From contig NW_020954557.1 in assembly GCF_900497805.2 (NCBI RefSeq), forward strand, positions 35,433,869 through 35,497,868: a DNA stretch of 64,000 nt, in the 5' to 3' direction. The translations under genes were made by a program, and so were the position numbers. Source of the DNA: Vombatus ursinus. Lineage: Eukaryota; Chordata; Mammalia; Diprotodontia; Vombatidae. Within the stretch, counting starts at the first letter, position 1. Every line of letters starts with the position of its first letter. This document shows positions 46,380 to 56,999 of the stretch, in pieces. Below the pieces are notes generated by a model. The model made no database searches and was not told the DNA's origin. It saw only the letters and a list, made by a program, of their open reading frames with translations.

Positions 46380-48910
46380 AGGGAGGAGGGACTAGACAGA
46401 GAGTTGAGAGTGAGTGTTAAGAAGATGACAAAAGCGAGAGATGTACAAATAGACAAGATTTGGCTATGAGGGGTTCCGAGGGAGGAGGAAGACCTGAGGT
46501 GACTGAGGTTGTGAACCTGGGTGTTTGGAGGGATGGATGGTGGTGGTCACAGCAAACAAGGGAATTAGAGAGACTCGTTTTGAGGGTAAAGATAATGAGT
46601 TCTGTTTTAGACAGGTTGAATTTTAAATACTTATGGGACATCCAGTTGGAAATGTCCAATAAGCAGTTGGTGATTGGTGCTCAGGAGAGAGACTAGGACT
46701 AGAGATACAGGTATCAGGGAATCATCTTCAGAAAGATGATAGGTGAATCCAAGTGAGCTGATTGTGGTTACCTAGAGAGAACTGGATTCTGAACAGAACC
46801 TTGGTGTATATTCATACAGGGCTAGTGATGCAATTTAGGGGTTCAGGGTGCTGGGACCCCAAAATCACAACACGCGGGTCCTGCCCGAAAGAATTCGACC
46901 CAAGCCTTCTTTCAGCCAAAGACAAGGTTTATTAAAACATCTGTCGTATTGGGCAGACTCTTCAGGAGTGTGAACATTAGTAAGCTATTGGCTTGATTAT
47001 AAGAATCCAAGCAGTGGCTAGATTTTAAGAATCTGAGCCCATGACTAGATTTTAAGAATCTGAGCTGTGGCTAGATTGTAAAAATCTAAGTGTCTTAATG
47101 GAGACAAGGTGGACCTTATATACAGAAAGACTGTGGGGGGGACCTAGGAGTGGCCAGTAAGCTGAGGTGAACAGAACTCCTGGGACCTGGACCTCGACCT
47201 CGTGGCCAAGGGAGAAGAGAGCCTTGCTAGGAATAAGGGTGGGAAATGGCTGGGGGCCATAGGGAGGTAAGACAATGGAAGGCCAGTTGATGGGATTATG
47301 GCCTCAGGCAAGTGCCACAGTTTTGGCCAGGTGGGAAAGTCCAGGGTTCTTCCTTTCTGGGGCCCAGATCCCAACCCCATCAATAGGATATGTTGATGAT
47401 TAAGCAAAGGAGACCTTGAAGTAGAACCAGAAGAGAAGTGTAGAGTGTTCAGGAAGAGAGCAAGTCATCAGTGTACAGTGTTAACAGAGGAAAGATGAGT
47501 GAGAAAAGGCTATCAGACCTGGTAATTGGAGAAAGCAGTTAATTTAAGTCAGGTGATGCATTTGGGAGCCAGATTGGGGAGCCAGTTCCTCTCTTTCCTT
47601 ACCCCTTTTATTCCCCTTATCCACTCCTCTCCACTTTTCTACCTCTCCCTCTTTCTCTTTCCTCGTTTCCCTTGAGGAGGGGGAGACACATTTACTGGGC
47701 AAGACGTGGATGAAAATCCATGAAGGGAATCTGAGAATGATTGGTCAGATAGGTAAAATAACCAGGAGAGTAGAGGGTACAGAAACCAAGAGGAGTGAGT
47801 ATCTAGGAAAAGAGGCTAAAACTCCTTAAGAAGGTCAGAGGCTATAGAGAGGTGCAGGATTGAGAAAAGGCCATTGGATTTAGCAATTAAGTGATTATTG
47901 GTAACTTCAAAGATAATGGTATCAGTTGGATGAAAAAGTTAGAAACCAGATTGCAGAGAGTTTGAGAGTTGAAGAAGAAGAAAGGGAGGCAGCATTGGCA
48001 TTTGGCTTTCTTAAGGAGTTTTAGCCACATCCTTTCTATATGACCCTGAAGGTGATAAGAAGCCATTTGAGTTTCGGGGAGGGGAGGGGAGGGGAGCAGG
48101 GCTGACATGATCAGGCATGCTTTTTTTAGGAAGACGATTTTGTGGAGGATGGACTGAAGAGAGACTTCTGGCAGAAAGATCAGCCAGCAGACTACTGTCA
48201 TAGTCCAGGTGTGAGGTGATAAGGGACTGCACTAGGGTAGTGGCAGTGTCAGAGGAGAGAAGAGGGCATACATGAAAAAGGAAGATAAAATCTGCGGACC
48301 TTTTCAATAGATGGGATATAGGGAGTTAGAAAGTGAAAAGTTGAGGATAACATTGGGGCTGGGATTCAGGGAGGAGGGCAATAACCTTGACAGTAATAAA
48401 GAAGTTTGAAAAAAGGGAGGTTTGGGGAAAAAGATAATGAGTTTAGTTGAGCTGAATCTTGAAAGAATCCTGGGAAATTAAAAGGAAGGGGAAAGGGAAC
48501 AGAATGTTCCAGATGTGGTAGACAGCCAGTGCAAAGGCATAGAGATAGGTGAAATGTCATATTCCAGGAAGTGAAAGTCAGTATAGTTATATTGTAGAGT
48601 GCCTGGAAAGGAGTAAGGTATAAAAAGACTGGAAAGGTAAGAATATGCCAGATTGTGGAGAGCTTTAAGCGCCAAACAGCTCTTTAGATTTGATCCTGGA
48701 GGTCATAGGGAGTCACTGCAGCTCTTTGAGTAGGAGAGACCTATGATTTAGAAAAATCACTTCAGCCAATGAGTAGAAGATGGCATGGGATTGACTTGGG
48801 TCAGGGAAACCCAACACAAAAACAGTTGTAGTAGTCCAGGAGAGAAGTGGAAAAGGCTGAACTAGGAATGTGGTTTTGAGGGAGCAGAAGAGGATGTAGA
48901 GTAAAGATGT
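46380..48910 (-). mobile_element. L2-type LINE, long diverged fragment, split by a solo LTR
   Basis: Read on the minus strand, this matches the L2 ORF2 C-terminal half and 3' region. Diagnostic blocks are the 'aatgagttctgttttagacaggttgaat' type segment near 46600, the 'gacatccagttggaaatgtccaata' type segment near 46640, 'tagtccaggtgtgaggtgat' near 48200, and 'tgagtaggagagacctatg' near 48725. A solo LTR interrupts it at 46826-47382. It lies in CWC22 intron 1, antisense to the gene. The minus-strand open frames here are L2 remnants. Confidence 0.75.
46826..47382 (-). mobile_element. solo LTR of the ERV family seen at 21.4-23.8 kb
   Basis: On the minus strand it starts TGATGGGGTTGGGATCTGGG and ends near CCTAAATTGCATCA. 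It has the same U3, TATA, R (repeated 'gattcttaaaatctagcca') and AATAAA layout as the ERV at 21408-23832. No internal region is present, so it is a solo LTR left by recombination. It carries tandem ~30-base units at about 47000-47095. It sits inside an older L2 in CWC22 intron 1, antisense to the gene. Exact target duplications were not clear. Confidence 0.75.
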
Positions 48911-48914
48911 TGGG

Positions 48915-50775
48915 AGTTTCCTTCATTTGTCCATATTACATATTTCAAAAACTTGTTTAAATAGGTCAGGTTGGAGTTCTAGTTAATATGTGATACTTTC
49001 TTCTCCTTTTTGTGTTAACTTTGATCTTTATTCTAACAAACTGTTGATCTGACCACACACAGACAGCTGATTCAGGAATGACTTCCACATTGGTTAATGA
49101 GTTAATTTCTGTTTATGGGATTTGAAGATCATCCTTCTGGAGATAGGAGGGAGGATCCTCAGTAGCCATATAAGCCAGCCCTTTTATTTTGTAGATGGGG
49201 AAGCCGAGGCCCATGGAAATTCAGAGATTGGTCTAAGGTCACATCCAAAGTAATCACCAGAGATGCTATTTGAACTTAGATCCAAGGTGTTTCTAGAATC
49301 TGAGTGCAGTTTTAAACTATCAAGGCTTAAAACTCTGCTCAGATTTTTGGGGCACCCTATGTATAGGTATGAAACTTCTGCCTCTGACTGCTCTCATTCT
49401 TTACTCCTGATTCATATTCTCTAACATGCTTTTCACCATCTATTCCTATTCCCATTTCTCTAAAATCACATAATGTCAAAATATATGTTGATTCAGTTTA
49501 GGTCTTAACAAGTTCTTGATAACATTACCTCTTCAACCTTAACAACAAATGTTGCTGTGTAAGCTTTGATTATAAAGTTGCTCTGCTTTAAAAATTAATT
49601 TTTAAAAAATGATGTTTCATTGATGCTTTTTGTATTTTATCACAGTCTCATTTCTGGAGGGAAGAAACACCCCCTTCCCCACCTTATATTGAACCTTCCC
49701 TTTTAACAAAGAAAAACAACTAATGTGGTTACCATAATCCGACAGCTTTATTATCCTCCAATACCATCATTGGTTTTTCAGTTACTTAAAGTTTGATTTC
49801 CTTTTATTGATCTTCGTTATGTATTCTTTTGATTCTCCTTATTTTACTGAATTAGTTCATACAAATCTTACCATGTTTCTGTGAAGTCCTCATTTTTTGT
49901 CATTTCTAGAAAGGATGGCACAGTACTGAGGGCCATTTTATATTTTGCTTTGTTTAGTGACTGTTCAAAAAAGTCATCACTGAGGGACAAGACTACTGGT
50001 ATTGAGCTTCTCTATGTTTAGTTAGGTTGATCTCCAAAAAGCAAATATAGTGTGTGGCTTATTTAAAGGCTTCCCATATGAAACTAAGGATTGGAAAATC
50101 CTGCTCAAGCCTAATCTCAAACTAGTATATCTGTGACTACTTTAAAATCTTCTTGTGCAGGAGAGTGCAGGTGTAGTCTTGTTGAATTGGTTACTTGTGA
50201 TGGGATAAGGTACTATGTATTATCATAAGAAGAGCAGAGAGACCTATAAATTTTATATAAATTACCCTCATCTCAGGAATTTCCAACTACTCCAAGTACC
50301 AAACATACACTTATTGAACTATAAGAATTTCCCTACAGACTTCTCCTACAACTACTATATTGTTTTGGTGAAACTGCTAGAGCAGTGTATTTTGGCAGTC
50401 TTGTCACTTGCACACTTAAATTTTGGGACAAGAGTGTGTATGCAGATTATTTCCTGATAGCTCAGCAAGTGACTTAGTGGAGATAAAAGAGAAAGAGATG
50501 ACACAGATGAAGAAGAAGAGAAACTTTATATAAGTCTTAAGATATAAAAGAGAAGGAAAAATATTTTTAAAACTTCGTTTAGGAAAAAGTAGGAAAGACT
50601 GAAGAGGAATAGCAGAAGAAAAATGTAGCATTGCATTTGTCTTAGTTGGAAAATTTCTGGAACAAGGTAACAATTAAAATTGTTTTTTTAATTTTAATAT
50701 TACAATTAGTGTGGAAAATACTGCATTTTGTCCTAGAATTTTAAAGAATGCATTAAGAGGTCATCTAGTCTACGA
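48915..50775. other. CWC22 intron 1 stretch without clear features
   Basis: Apart from the MIR piece at 49170-49290, part of 49600-50040 vaguely resembles antisense L1 3'UTR. I could not place it firmly. Confidence 0.4.
49170..49290 (-). mobile_element. MIR-type fragment, antisense
   Basis: 'ttttattttgtagatggggaagccgaggccc' and 'ggtctaaggtcacatccaaagtaa' form an antisense MIR. Confidence 0.6.
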
Positions 50776-50795
50776 AATCTCAAATGATAATTTTT

Positions 50796-51831
50796 TTCAC
50801 TCTTGCCAATTTTATTTTTTTACTTTATTTTTATTTTTTCTTGACATTCATTTTTTAAAATTTTGAGTTCCAAATTTTCTCCTTCCCTCCCACCCTCCCC
50901 ATCCATTGAGAAGGTAGGCAATATTATATCAATTATACATGTTAAGTCATGAAAAACATATTTCTACATAAGCCTTGGTGCCCAAAAAGGGGGGGGGCAA
51001 GAAAGCTAAAGAAAGTGAAAAAGGTATGCTTTAATCTGCACTCAAAGTTCATCAGTTCTCTCTATGGAGGTGGAGGTGGATAGCATTTTTCATAATGGGG
51101 AATTTGGGATTGTCTTGAATTGTTTTCTTGATCAGAGTAGCTAAATCTTTCACAGCTGATCATTCTTACAATGTTGCTGTTATTATATACAATGTTCTCT
51201 TGGTTCTGCTTACTTCACTTTGCGTGAGTTCATGTAAGTCTTTCCAGGTTTTTCTGAAACCACTCCTCTCCCCCCTTCATTTCTTAGAGCACAATAGTGT
51301 TCCATCACAATCATATACCACTTGTTCAGACATTCCTCAGTTGATGGGTGTTTCCAGTTCTTTGCCACTATAAAAGGAACTGCTATAATATTTTTGTCCT
51401 TATAAGCCTTTTGTCTTTTCTTTGATCTGTTTGGGATACAGTGGTATTGATATTTGGGATATAGTGATATTGCAGGTTCAAAGGGTATGCACAATTTTAT
51501 AACCTTTTGGGCATTGTTCTAAATTGTTCTCCAAAATGGTTGGACTAGTTTACAATTCCACCATCAGTACGTTAGTGTTCCTTTTTCCACATCCCCTCCA
51601 GCATTTGTCATTTTCCTTTTCTGTCGTGTTAGCCAATCTGATAGATATGAGGTGAGACCTCAGAGTTGTTTTAATTTGTGTTCCTCTAATCAGCAGCAAT
51701 TTAGAGCATTTTTATATGACTATTGATAGCTTTGATTTCTTCCTCCAAAAACTGCCTGTTCACATCTTTTGACCATTTATAAGTTGGAGAATGACCCTTA
51801 TTTTTATAAATTTGTCACAGTTCTGTATATA
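50796..51831 (-). mobile_element. L1 LINE 3' end, antisense in CWC22 intron 1
   Basis: On the minus strand this is the L1 ORF2 C-terminus (frame 51210-51494 contains KNWKHPSTEECLNKWYM...EHYCALRNE) and 3'UTR. It is 5'-truncated. Perfect 16-bp target duplications TCAAATGATAATTTTT flank it (50780-50795 and 51832-51847). Confidence 0.9.
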
Positions 51832-52574
51832 TCAAATGATAATTTTTATCTAGGATTATCTTTGTATAATATTTATTGGATTTAAAACTAATAATACTGA
51901 TTTATTGCCCTAATTTTGCCTCCTTTTTTCTCATAAATTTGCTTTATCCACATTATTACCATTTTAAACATTTTCTAAAAAAATTTAATGGTATAAAATA
52001 GACTGCTTTTGAGCAGTTTGTAATCTATCCAAACTAGCCACACACTTAAGACAGTCTTTTTTCTTCATACTAATACATAAATGGAAGAATTTTTTCAAAA
52101 CTGGAGGTGATCTAGCCTTTCAAAAGGTTGTCCTTGTCCCTTATAGGCCATGCATGCACCTTTAAATAGGTGCTATTTATATTTATATTTGTAAATAATA
52201 TGTAAGTACCACTCCTGACTTGAAGAAATTTAAGGTGGTTAAAAGTTGTTTGGCCTACCAAAAACAGCAGACCCCAGGAAGAAATTGAATAGAATCTTTC
52301 TTCCTTTTCCCTTTTTATTTTATTTTTCATGAAAATCTTACAATGTAGCAACTGTAATTGAATTTTCTACTCAAAACATGCTAATGTCTTTAGTGATAGT
52401 GACCATATTTTCCCTTTAAAAATGTTTCTTGTGTTTACCTGAAGAAGCCTTTCTAAATAACCAAACTTATGTGTTGGAATGTTCTAATAAAAGGTTGGCT
52501 AATAATTTCACTGGAGGGATTACTTTGTGAATCATAAAATGATCAATATACAGAAGAATTTTAGCTGTACTAGG

Positions 52575-52850
52575 ACAGCTAGCTAGCTTTAGTGGATAGA
52601 GTGAGGGGCCTGGAAAGTCAGGAAGGCAAAACTTCAGATCTGGCCTCGGACACTCAATAGCTCTTGTGACCCTAGACAAATCACTTAACCTGTTTGCCTC
52701 AGTTTCCTCATATGTAAAATGGAAATAATAATAATAATACCTATTTCTTAGGTTCATGTGAGCATCAAATGAGATAATTGTAAAACCCTTACTATGGTAC
52801 TGAGCACATAGTAAAAGTTATATAAATTTTAGCCATAATTATTATTGTAC
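52575..52850 (+). mobile_element. marsupial CORE-SINE (Ther1/MIR-related), intron 1
   Basis: It has a tRNA-like head, 'cacttaacctgtttgcctcagtttcctcatatgtaaaatgg', 'atgagataattgtaaaaccc', 'gagcacatagtaaaagttatataaa'. The layout matches the copy at 10675-10945. Confidence 0.8.
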
Positions 52851-53034
52851 TGTTATCTAGCAACTTGACCTCCCTTGGCAATTTTGTCATAGTGATAGTC
52901 CTTGAAATTAATATTCTGGTTCTCATCTGGGACCTCATTGTTGTTGATCCTGTCTTTTGGTTTGAGGTTCAGTAGAGCCCAGGTGTGATGCCTATAGTAG
53001 GTTTAGATTTTAAAAAACATCTGGAACAAGGGTT

Positions 53035-53265
53035 CATAGCCTTTTTTTGTCATGGACCACTTTGGCAGTATTGTGAAGCCTGTGGACCTCTTCTCACAAT
53101 TTTTTAAATGCATGAAATAAAATGGGACTACAAATAAAAATAATGTTGAAATACAGTCATATATATGTGTATGCACACACACACTAGCTTTCTCTCTCTC
53201 TGTCTCTCACATATAATTTTTTTTTAAACAGATTTACAGGCTCCAGGTTAAGGATTCTTGATTTA
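53035..53265 (+). mobile_element. DNA-transposon-like remnant, family unresolved
   Basis: 'gtcatggaccactttggcagtattgtgaagcctgtggacctcttctcacaat' and the far end 'acaggctccaggttaaggattcttg' resemble a mammal-wide non-autonomous DNA element. A short CA/CT microsatellite sits at its centre. Confidence 0.45.
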
Positions 53266-53764
53266 GATGTAGCTCTTCAGGGCTTGGTATTATCTAAAGT
53301 TTGTCGATGGTAAGAAAGATAATAGGAAAAATGTTTCAAAGATCACCTGAAACTTAGTTTCAAACATTGTAGTATGGCTCTGGACAACCGGGAAGTAGCT
53401 GCTGCCTATAGACAAGTCATGATGTTAGTAGTTAAGGACAGAAGACTCTTTTCAAGTAAAAGCTTACTCCAGCAACTGATCAAAGAATCAATCTGCACAT
53501 GAGCCTTTTATAGAAAGTTCTGCAAGCTGGTCACTTTAACTATACCAGTGCAGGTATAATATTTAATTATCTGACAATAATAGTAACATTTAGCAAGTCT
53601 TTTATATATCTTCTAAATTAGGACCACTTACTACCATTAAAAACGTAGAAAACACTTGATAATTTTCTCCTAACCATTTTATTTTCTTCATTTGGGAGCA
53701 AACACCTCTAAATATTAAGTAAGTGGTTACATGGTAACCTGAGTTTCTGGATGTAATTTTTATG

Positions 53765-54660
53765 TGTTGTTTAATTTAGTATTTTTATGGCATATTATCT
53801 GTAGCTTTTGCTAAAAATGTTCAAAATTTGTAAACTTCACTTTAATGGATAGATTTTGGCATAATTTATTACTTAGCTTTGACAATTGAGTTTCAAAGAA
53901 TCTAAACTTATTTCTTTAATATGCATATATTCTTAGCTGTGTGTTATTGAAGATCACAGGAGCATAGGGTAATAATTATAATAGCTAACACATAGAACTT
54001 TGAGGTTTGCATAGCTCTCTTTACATGTATTTTTCATTTAATGTGTACAACACTTGTGAGATAGGTGCTATTATTCCCATTTAGTCGGTCAGTAAACATT
54101 TATTAAGTGCCTATTGTGTGCTGGGCACTATGCTAATAAGTGCTAGAGTTGTAAAGAAAGGTAAGGGAGAGTCCCTGCTCTCTAGGAGTATGCAGTCTAA
54201 TGGGGGGACAACAGGAAAACGGGTGTAATACAAACAAGTTATATACAGGATAAGCTGGAAATAATCAACAGAGGGAAGACACTAAAATGAAGGGGGATCA
54301 GGAGAGCCTTCTGGTAGTAGGTGGGATTTTAGCTGGCACTTAAGGCAGCTAGGGAAGCTGGGAAGTGGAGATGAGGAGGGAGAACACAGCAGACTTGAGG
54401 GGTGGCCAGGGAAAATGCCCTGAGTTGGGAGATGGAGAGTCTTGTTGAGGAACAGCTTGGAGGCAAATGTCACTGTGTTACAAAGTGCATATGGCTTAGA
54501 ATATATGCATGTTAGAGAAATAAGTTCAGATTCTTTGAAACTCAAAACTAAATGATAATATCTCAAAATCTATTAAATTGAAGTTTACAAATTTTTAAAC
54601 ATTTTTAGCAATAGCTAAAGATAATATGCCATATGATATACTCATAAAATATTTAAACAC
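53765..54660. repeat. large inverted repeat, arms ~170 bases, in CWC22 intron 1
   Basis: Arm 53765-53937 and arm 54494-54660 are reverse complements over ~145-170 bases with a few substitutions and small indels. Shared cores include ATGGCATATTATCT, GCTAAAAATGTT, TTTGTAAACTTCA, GTTTCAAAGAATCT and ATGCATATATTCT. The ~556-base spacer holds the 5' half of a MIR (53960-54083) and an antisense L2 piece (54086-54490). The MIR's 3' half resumes at ~54680. The CWC22 pre-mRNA could fold into a long imperfect hairpin here. Confidence 0.88.
54086..54490 (-). mobile_element. L2-type LINE fragment, minus strand, in the inverted-repeat spacer
   Basis: 'cagtaaacatttattaagtgcctattgtgtgctgggcactatgct' begins an antisense L2 3' end. 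It ends near 'aggaacagcttggaggcaaatgtcactg'. Confidence 0.75.
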
Positions 54661-55623
54661 TGATGGATTTTATATTTGATCCTGGAATTGAAACTGAGAC
54701 TGAGAGAGATTAAGTGACTTTCCCACAGTCACATAGTAAATGTCAGACAGGATTTGAAGGTCCTACCATTTAACTCTCCCATTTCACAGATGAAGAAATA
54801 GAAGCTCTGTGAAATTAAATGCCTGCCCAGGTCACGGAGGAAGGGGGTAGGAGAGTCAATTGGTTCCTCTAATCTGTAGTCCTGTATTCCTTCAACTGAA
54901 CCACACTGCAGTTCCTCTGCAGTTAAATGGGATACACTTATTTCAACAAGCCGTCACTATTCTAAATGAAAATGGAGAAGTTTGAGTATTTTGTCCTTAT
55001 TTTTTTTTTAATGGAATTCTTACAAACAGTTGAGTCCTCAATTCACTCTCAAGTGATGAGGTTTGCAATGATGTTACAACTCTTAATATCCGTTTGAGTT
55101 TTAGTAAGAAATTTAAAACAGTAAAGTTAACTGGCAAATATTTTTTCTAAATCATCAGATGAAGAAATTTTAATGTTAAAGTAAATCCTTATTGTTCGTC
55201 TTCTTTAGACTTTGATGAACAATTGCCACTAGACCTAGTGTCTCCCCAGAATTCTTTCTGCCCACTGCTGCCACTTACTTGACCACTCTTGCAGTCACTA
55301 TTCTGCCCCTGTAGTTTCTGCCTCATATCCCACCATTTCTTTGTTTCTCATGCTACTCTGGAAGGAACAAAAAATGAAAACTTATCATCCTTTCTATGAC
55401 TTTTATCTTTGTCATTTAACATTTATTCATCTATTCCCCACGAGGAATTTCTTTTTCATTTTATTGTTGTATAAATTGGACATTTGAGGTTATCTTTTTT
55501 ATTATCTTGTGACAAAGTGCCATGTCTCTGCTATGTTGAATTAATACATCATATGCTATTTAAAACACATTTTTCACTCTTGTTAACAAAAGTGAACTTT
55601 TGATTTTTTTGTGTGTTTTATAG

Positions 55624-55638
55624 ATGAAATTTCTCTAG
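55624..55638 (+). other. uORF2 (four codons) at the exon 2 start
   Basis: ATG AAA TTT CTC TAG starts at the first base of exon 2. Its ATG overlaps the uORF1 stop in the arrangement ATGA. With C at -3 (from exon 1) its context is weak, so it would be reached mainly by leaky scanning or reinitiation. Confidence 0.4.
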
Positions 55639-55687
55639 TCAGCAGGGAAAAACTGACTACCAAGAAATTCATACTATTGAATTCTTT

Positions 55688-55708
55688 ATGCCAATTTGGA
55701 GCAGTTAG
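55688..55708 (+). other. uORF3 (MPIWSS) in exon 2 leader
   Basis: ATG CCA ATT TGG AGC AGT TAG ends 43 bases before the CWC22 start codon. It does not overlap the main frame, so reinitiation at 55752 is possible. Translation is unproven. Confidence 0.4.
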
Positions 55709-55751
55709 TGTATTGCTACTGACTACTACAGACAGAAGTAAACAACAGAAA

Positions 55752-55778
55752 ATGAAAAGTAGTGTGGCCCATATAAAA
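55752..55778 (+). CDS. CWC22: CWC22 coding exon 2, residues 1-9
   Basis: This encodes MKSSVAHIK, which from memory differs from human CWC22 (MKSSVAQIK) at one residue. The start at 55752 is preferred because it matches the known N-terminus and has A at -3. The exon ends in phase 0 at a GTAAGT donor. The segment is short and polar, with no signal peptide or membrane segment, as expected for a nuclear protein. Confidence 0.9.
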
Positions 55779-56499
55779 GTAAGTATTTTTAGGGTTTCAT
55801 TACGCAAGCTAAAGAGAAAAGCACCATTTAAAAATGGGATTGGATAAAGTAAGCATTTGTTGGTACCATAGTTGTTCATCAGGAATTAGGAAAAGAGTTG
55901 ACTTTTGGAATATTTGTAGTGGGAAAACACAAGAACAATCTTTTATCTTAGAGAAACCCTAACAATATTTGAAGGCTTGGTAAAAATGTACCTCTCTGTC
56001 TGACACATTCTCTTAATGTCTGTACCTTGCAAGGAGCAGCTGGCTCTCAACAGTCCAGATTATTATCCCCTTTGTTGCTGCTGTTTTACATAGACAGGTC
56101 ACCTGGCCTCCTTGGGCTTCAGTTTCCTCACAGATAAAATGAGACAGTTGGACTAGATGGACCCTGAGGGCTCCTCTGGCCCTAAATCTATGATATCATA
56201 TATGAGAAGTTCTCCCAATTCATGGTTTCTCAAATCTTGAAGTTTAAAAGGTGTGAAAAGACCAAAAAGTACTCATTTGAATCTGCTGAAATAAAAATCT
56301 GACAAGTCTTGAAAAAGAGATCTTGAGAGGAAATTGGGCAGTTCTGAAGCAAATACTCATTTGTTCATTCTCAAGTATATATGGAAGCTATGAACATATT
56401 ATGTCTTAGTGAGTTTGAGAGATAGTGAAAACTCATGTTCATTCAACTTAACTGCTCTTGCTAATCCCCATGGCTAAAAGTAATTGCTCCTCAATTAGA

Positions 56500-56840
56500 T
56501 GTCCCTAGGATACTTTGTTTGGACCCCTTATTTGTCTCATTATGCTCTTCTCACCCATTTGTGGGCAAAATATCCCCCAAATAAATTTTGAGCTTCCTGA
56601 TGGTGGAGATTGTGTCATTTTTTTTATCTTTGTATCTCTGAGCCTTGCATAGGGCCTGGCAGTTAGTAGGCTCTTAATAAATGCTCATTGATTGGTTGGG
56701 ACTAGGCTCTTTATGTCCCTCATATACCCAGTAAGCTCCATAGGGGAAAGGACTACATTGGTTTCGTCTTTGTTTTCCCATTGCCTGTCACATATTAGGT
56801 ACTCAGTAAATACTTGTCTGAATTGAATTTATACATAGTA
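56500..56840 (+). mobile_element. L2-type LINE 3' ends (two pieces), intron 2
   Basis: 'gagcttcctgatggtggagattgtgtc' with 'ggctcttaataaatgctcattgattg', and then 'gtaagctccataggggaaaggac' with 'aggtactcagtaaatacttg', read as two L2 3' ends in tandem. A MIR-type piece lies at 56040-56200. Confidence 0.65.
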
Positions 56841-56999
56841 AGTATTAGTAAACCAGTATACTGGTGGCATAAAGAACTCTTATACCCCATTATCTTGGTC
56901 ATTAGTGTGACTTAACCAGTCTTATTAGAACCATGTTAGATCTTATTGAATTTTTTACAAGTCTGTCATATATGGTGTTCAGTTGTGTGATTATGCTTA

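Larger units (their letters stand above)
55624..55778 (+). other. CWC22: CWC22 exon 2 (5'UTR plus start codon)
   Basis: A pyrimidine-rich acceptor ending TTTTATAG (AG 55622-55623) precedes the exon, and a consensus donor GTAAGT begins at 55779. The first 128 bases are leader and the last 27 are coding. Two short uORFs lie in the leader: 55624-55638 (MKFL) and 55688-55708 (MPIWSS). The reading frame is open upstream of the CWC22 start to beyond the acceptor, but that upstream part bears no resemblance to CWC22. Confidence 0.8.

Noticed and set aside
47000-47095. Regularly spaced ~30-base repeats, considered as a CRISPR-like array
   Set aside because: They are tandem units within the R region of a solo LTR in a vertebrate intron, imperfect and without spacers of constant length.
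55611-55847. Open frame extending CWC22 upstream of MKSSVAHIK and past the donor
   Set aside because: The upstream residues do not resemble CWC22, the frame crosses the acceptor at 55623, and reading past GTAAGT at 55779 leaves the conserved protein. It is leader and intron sequence.
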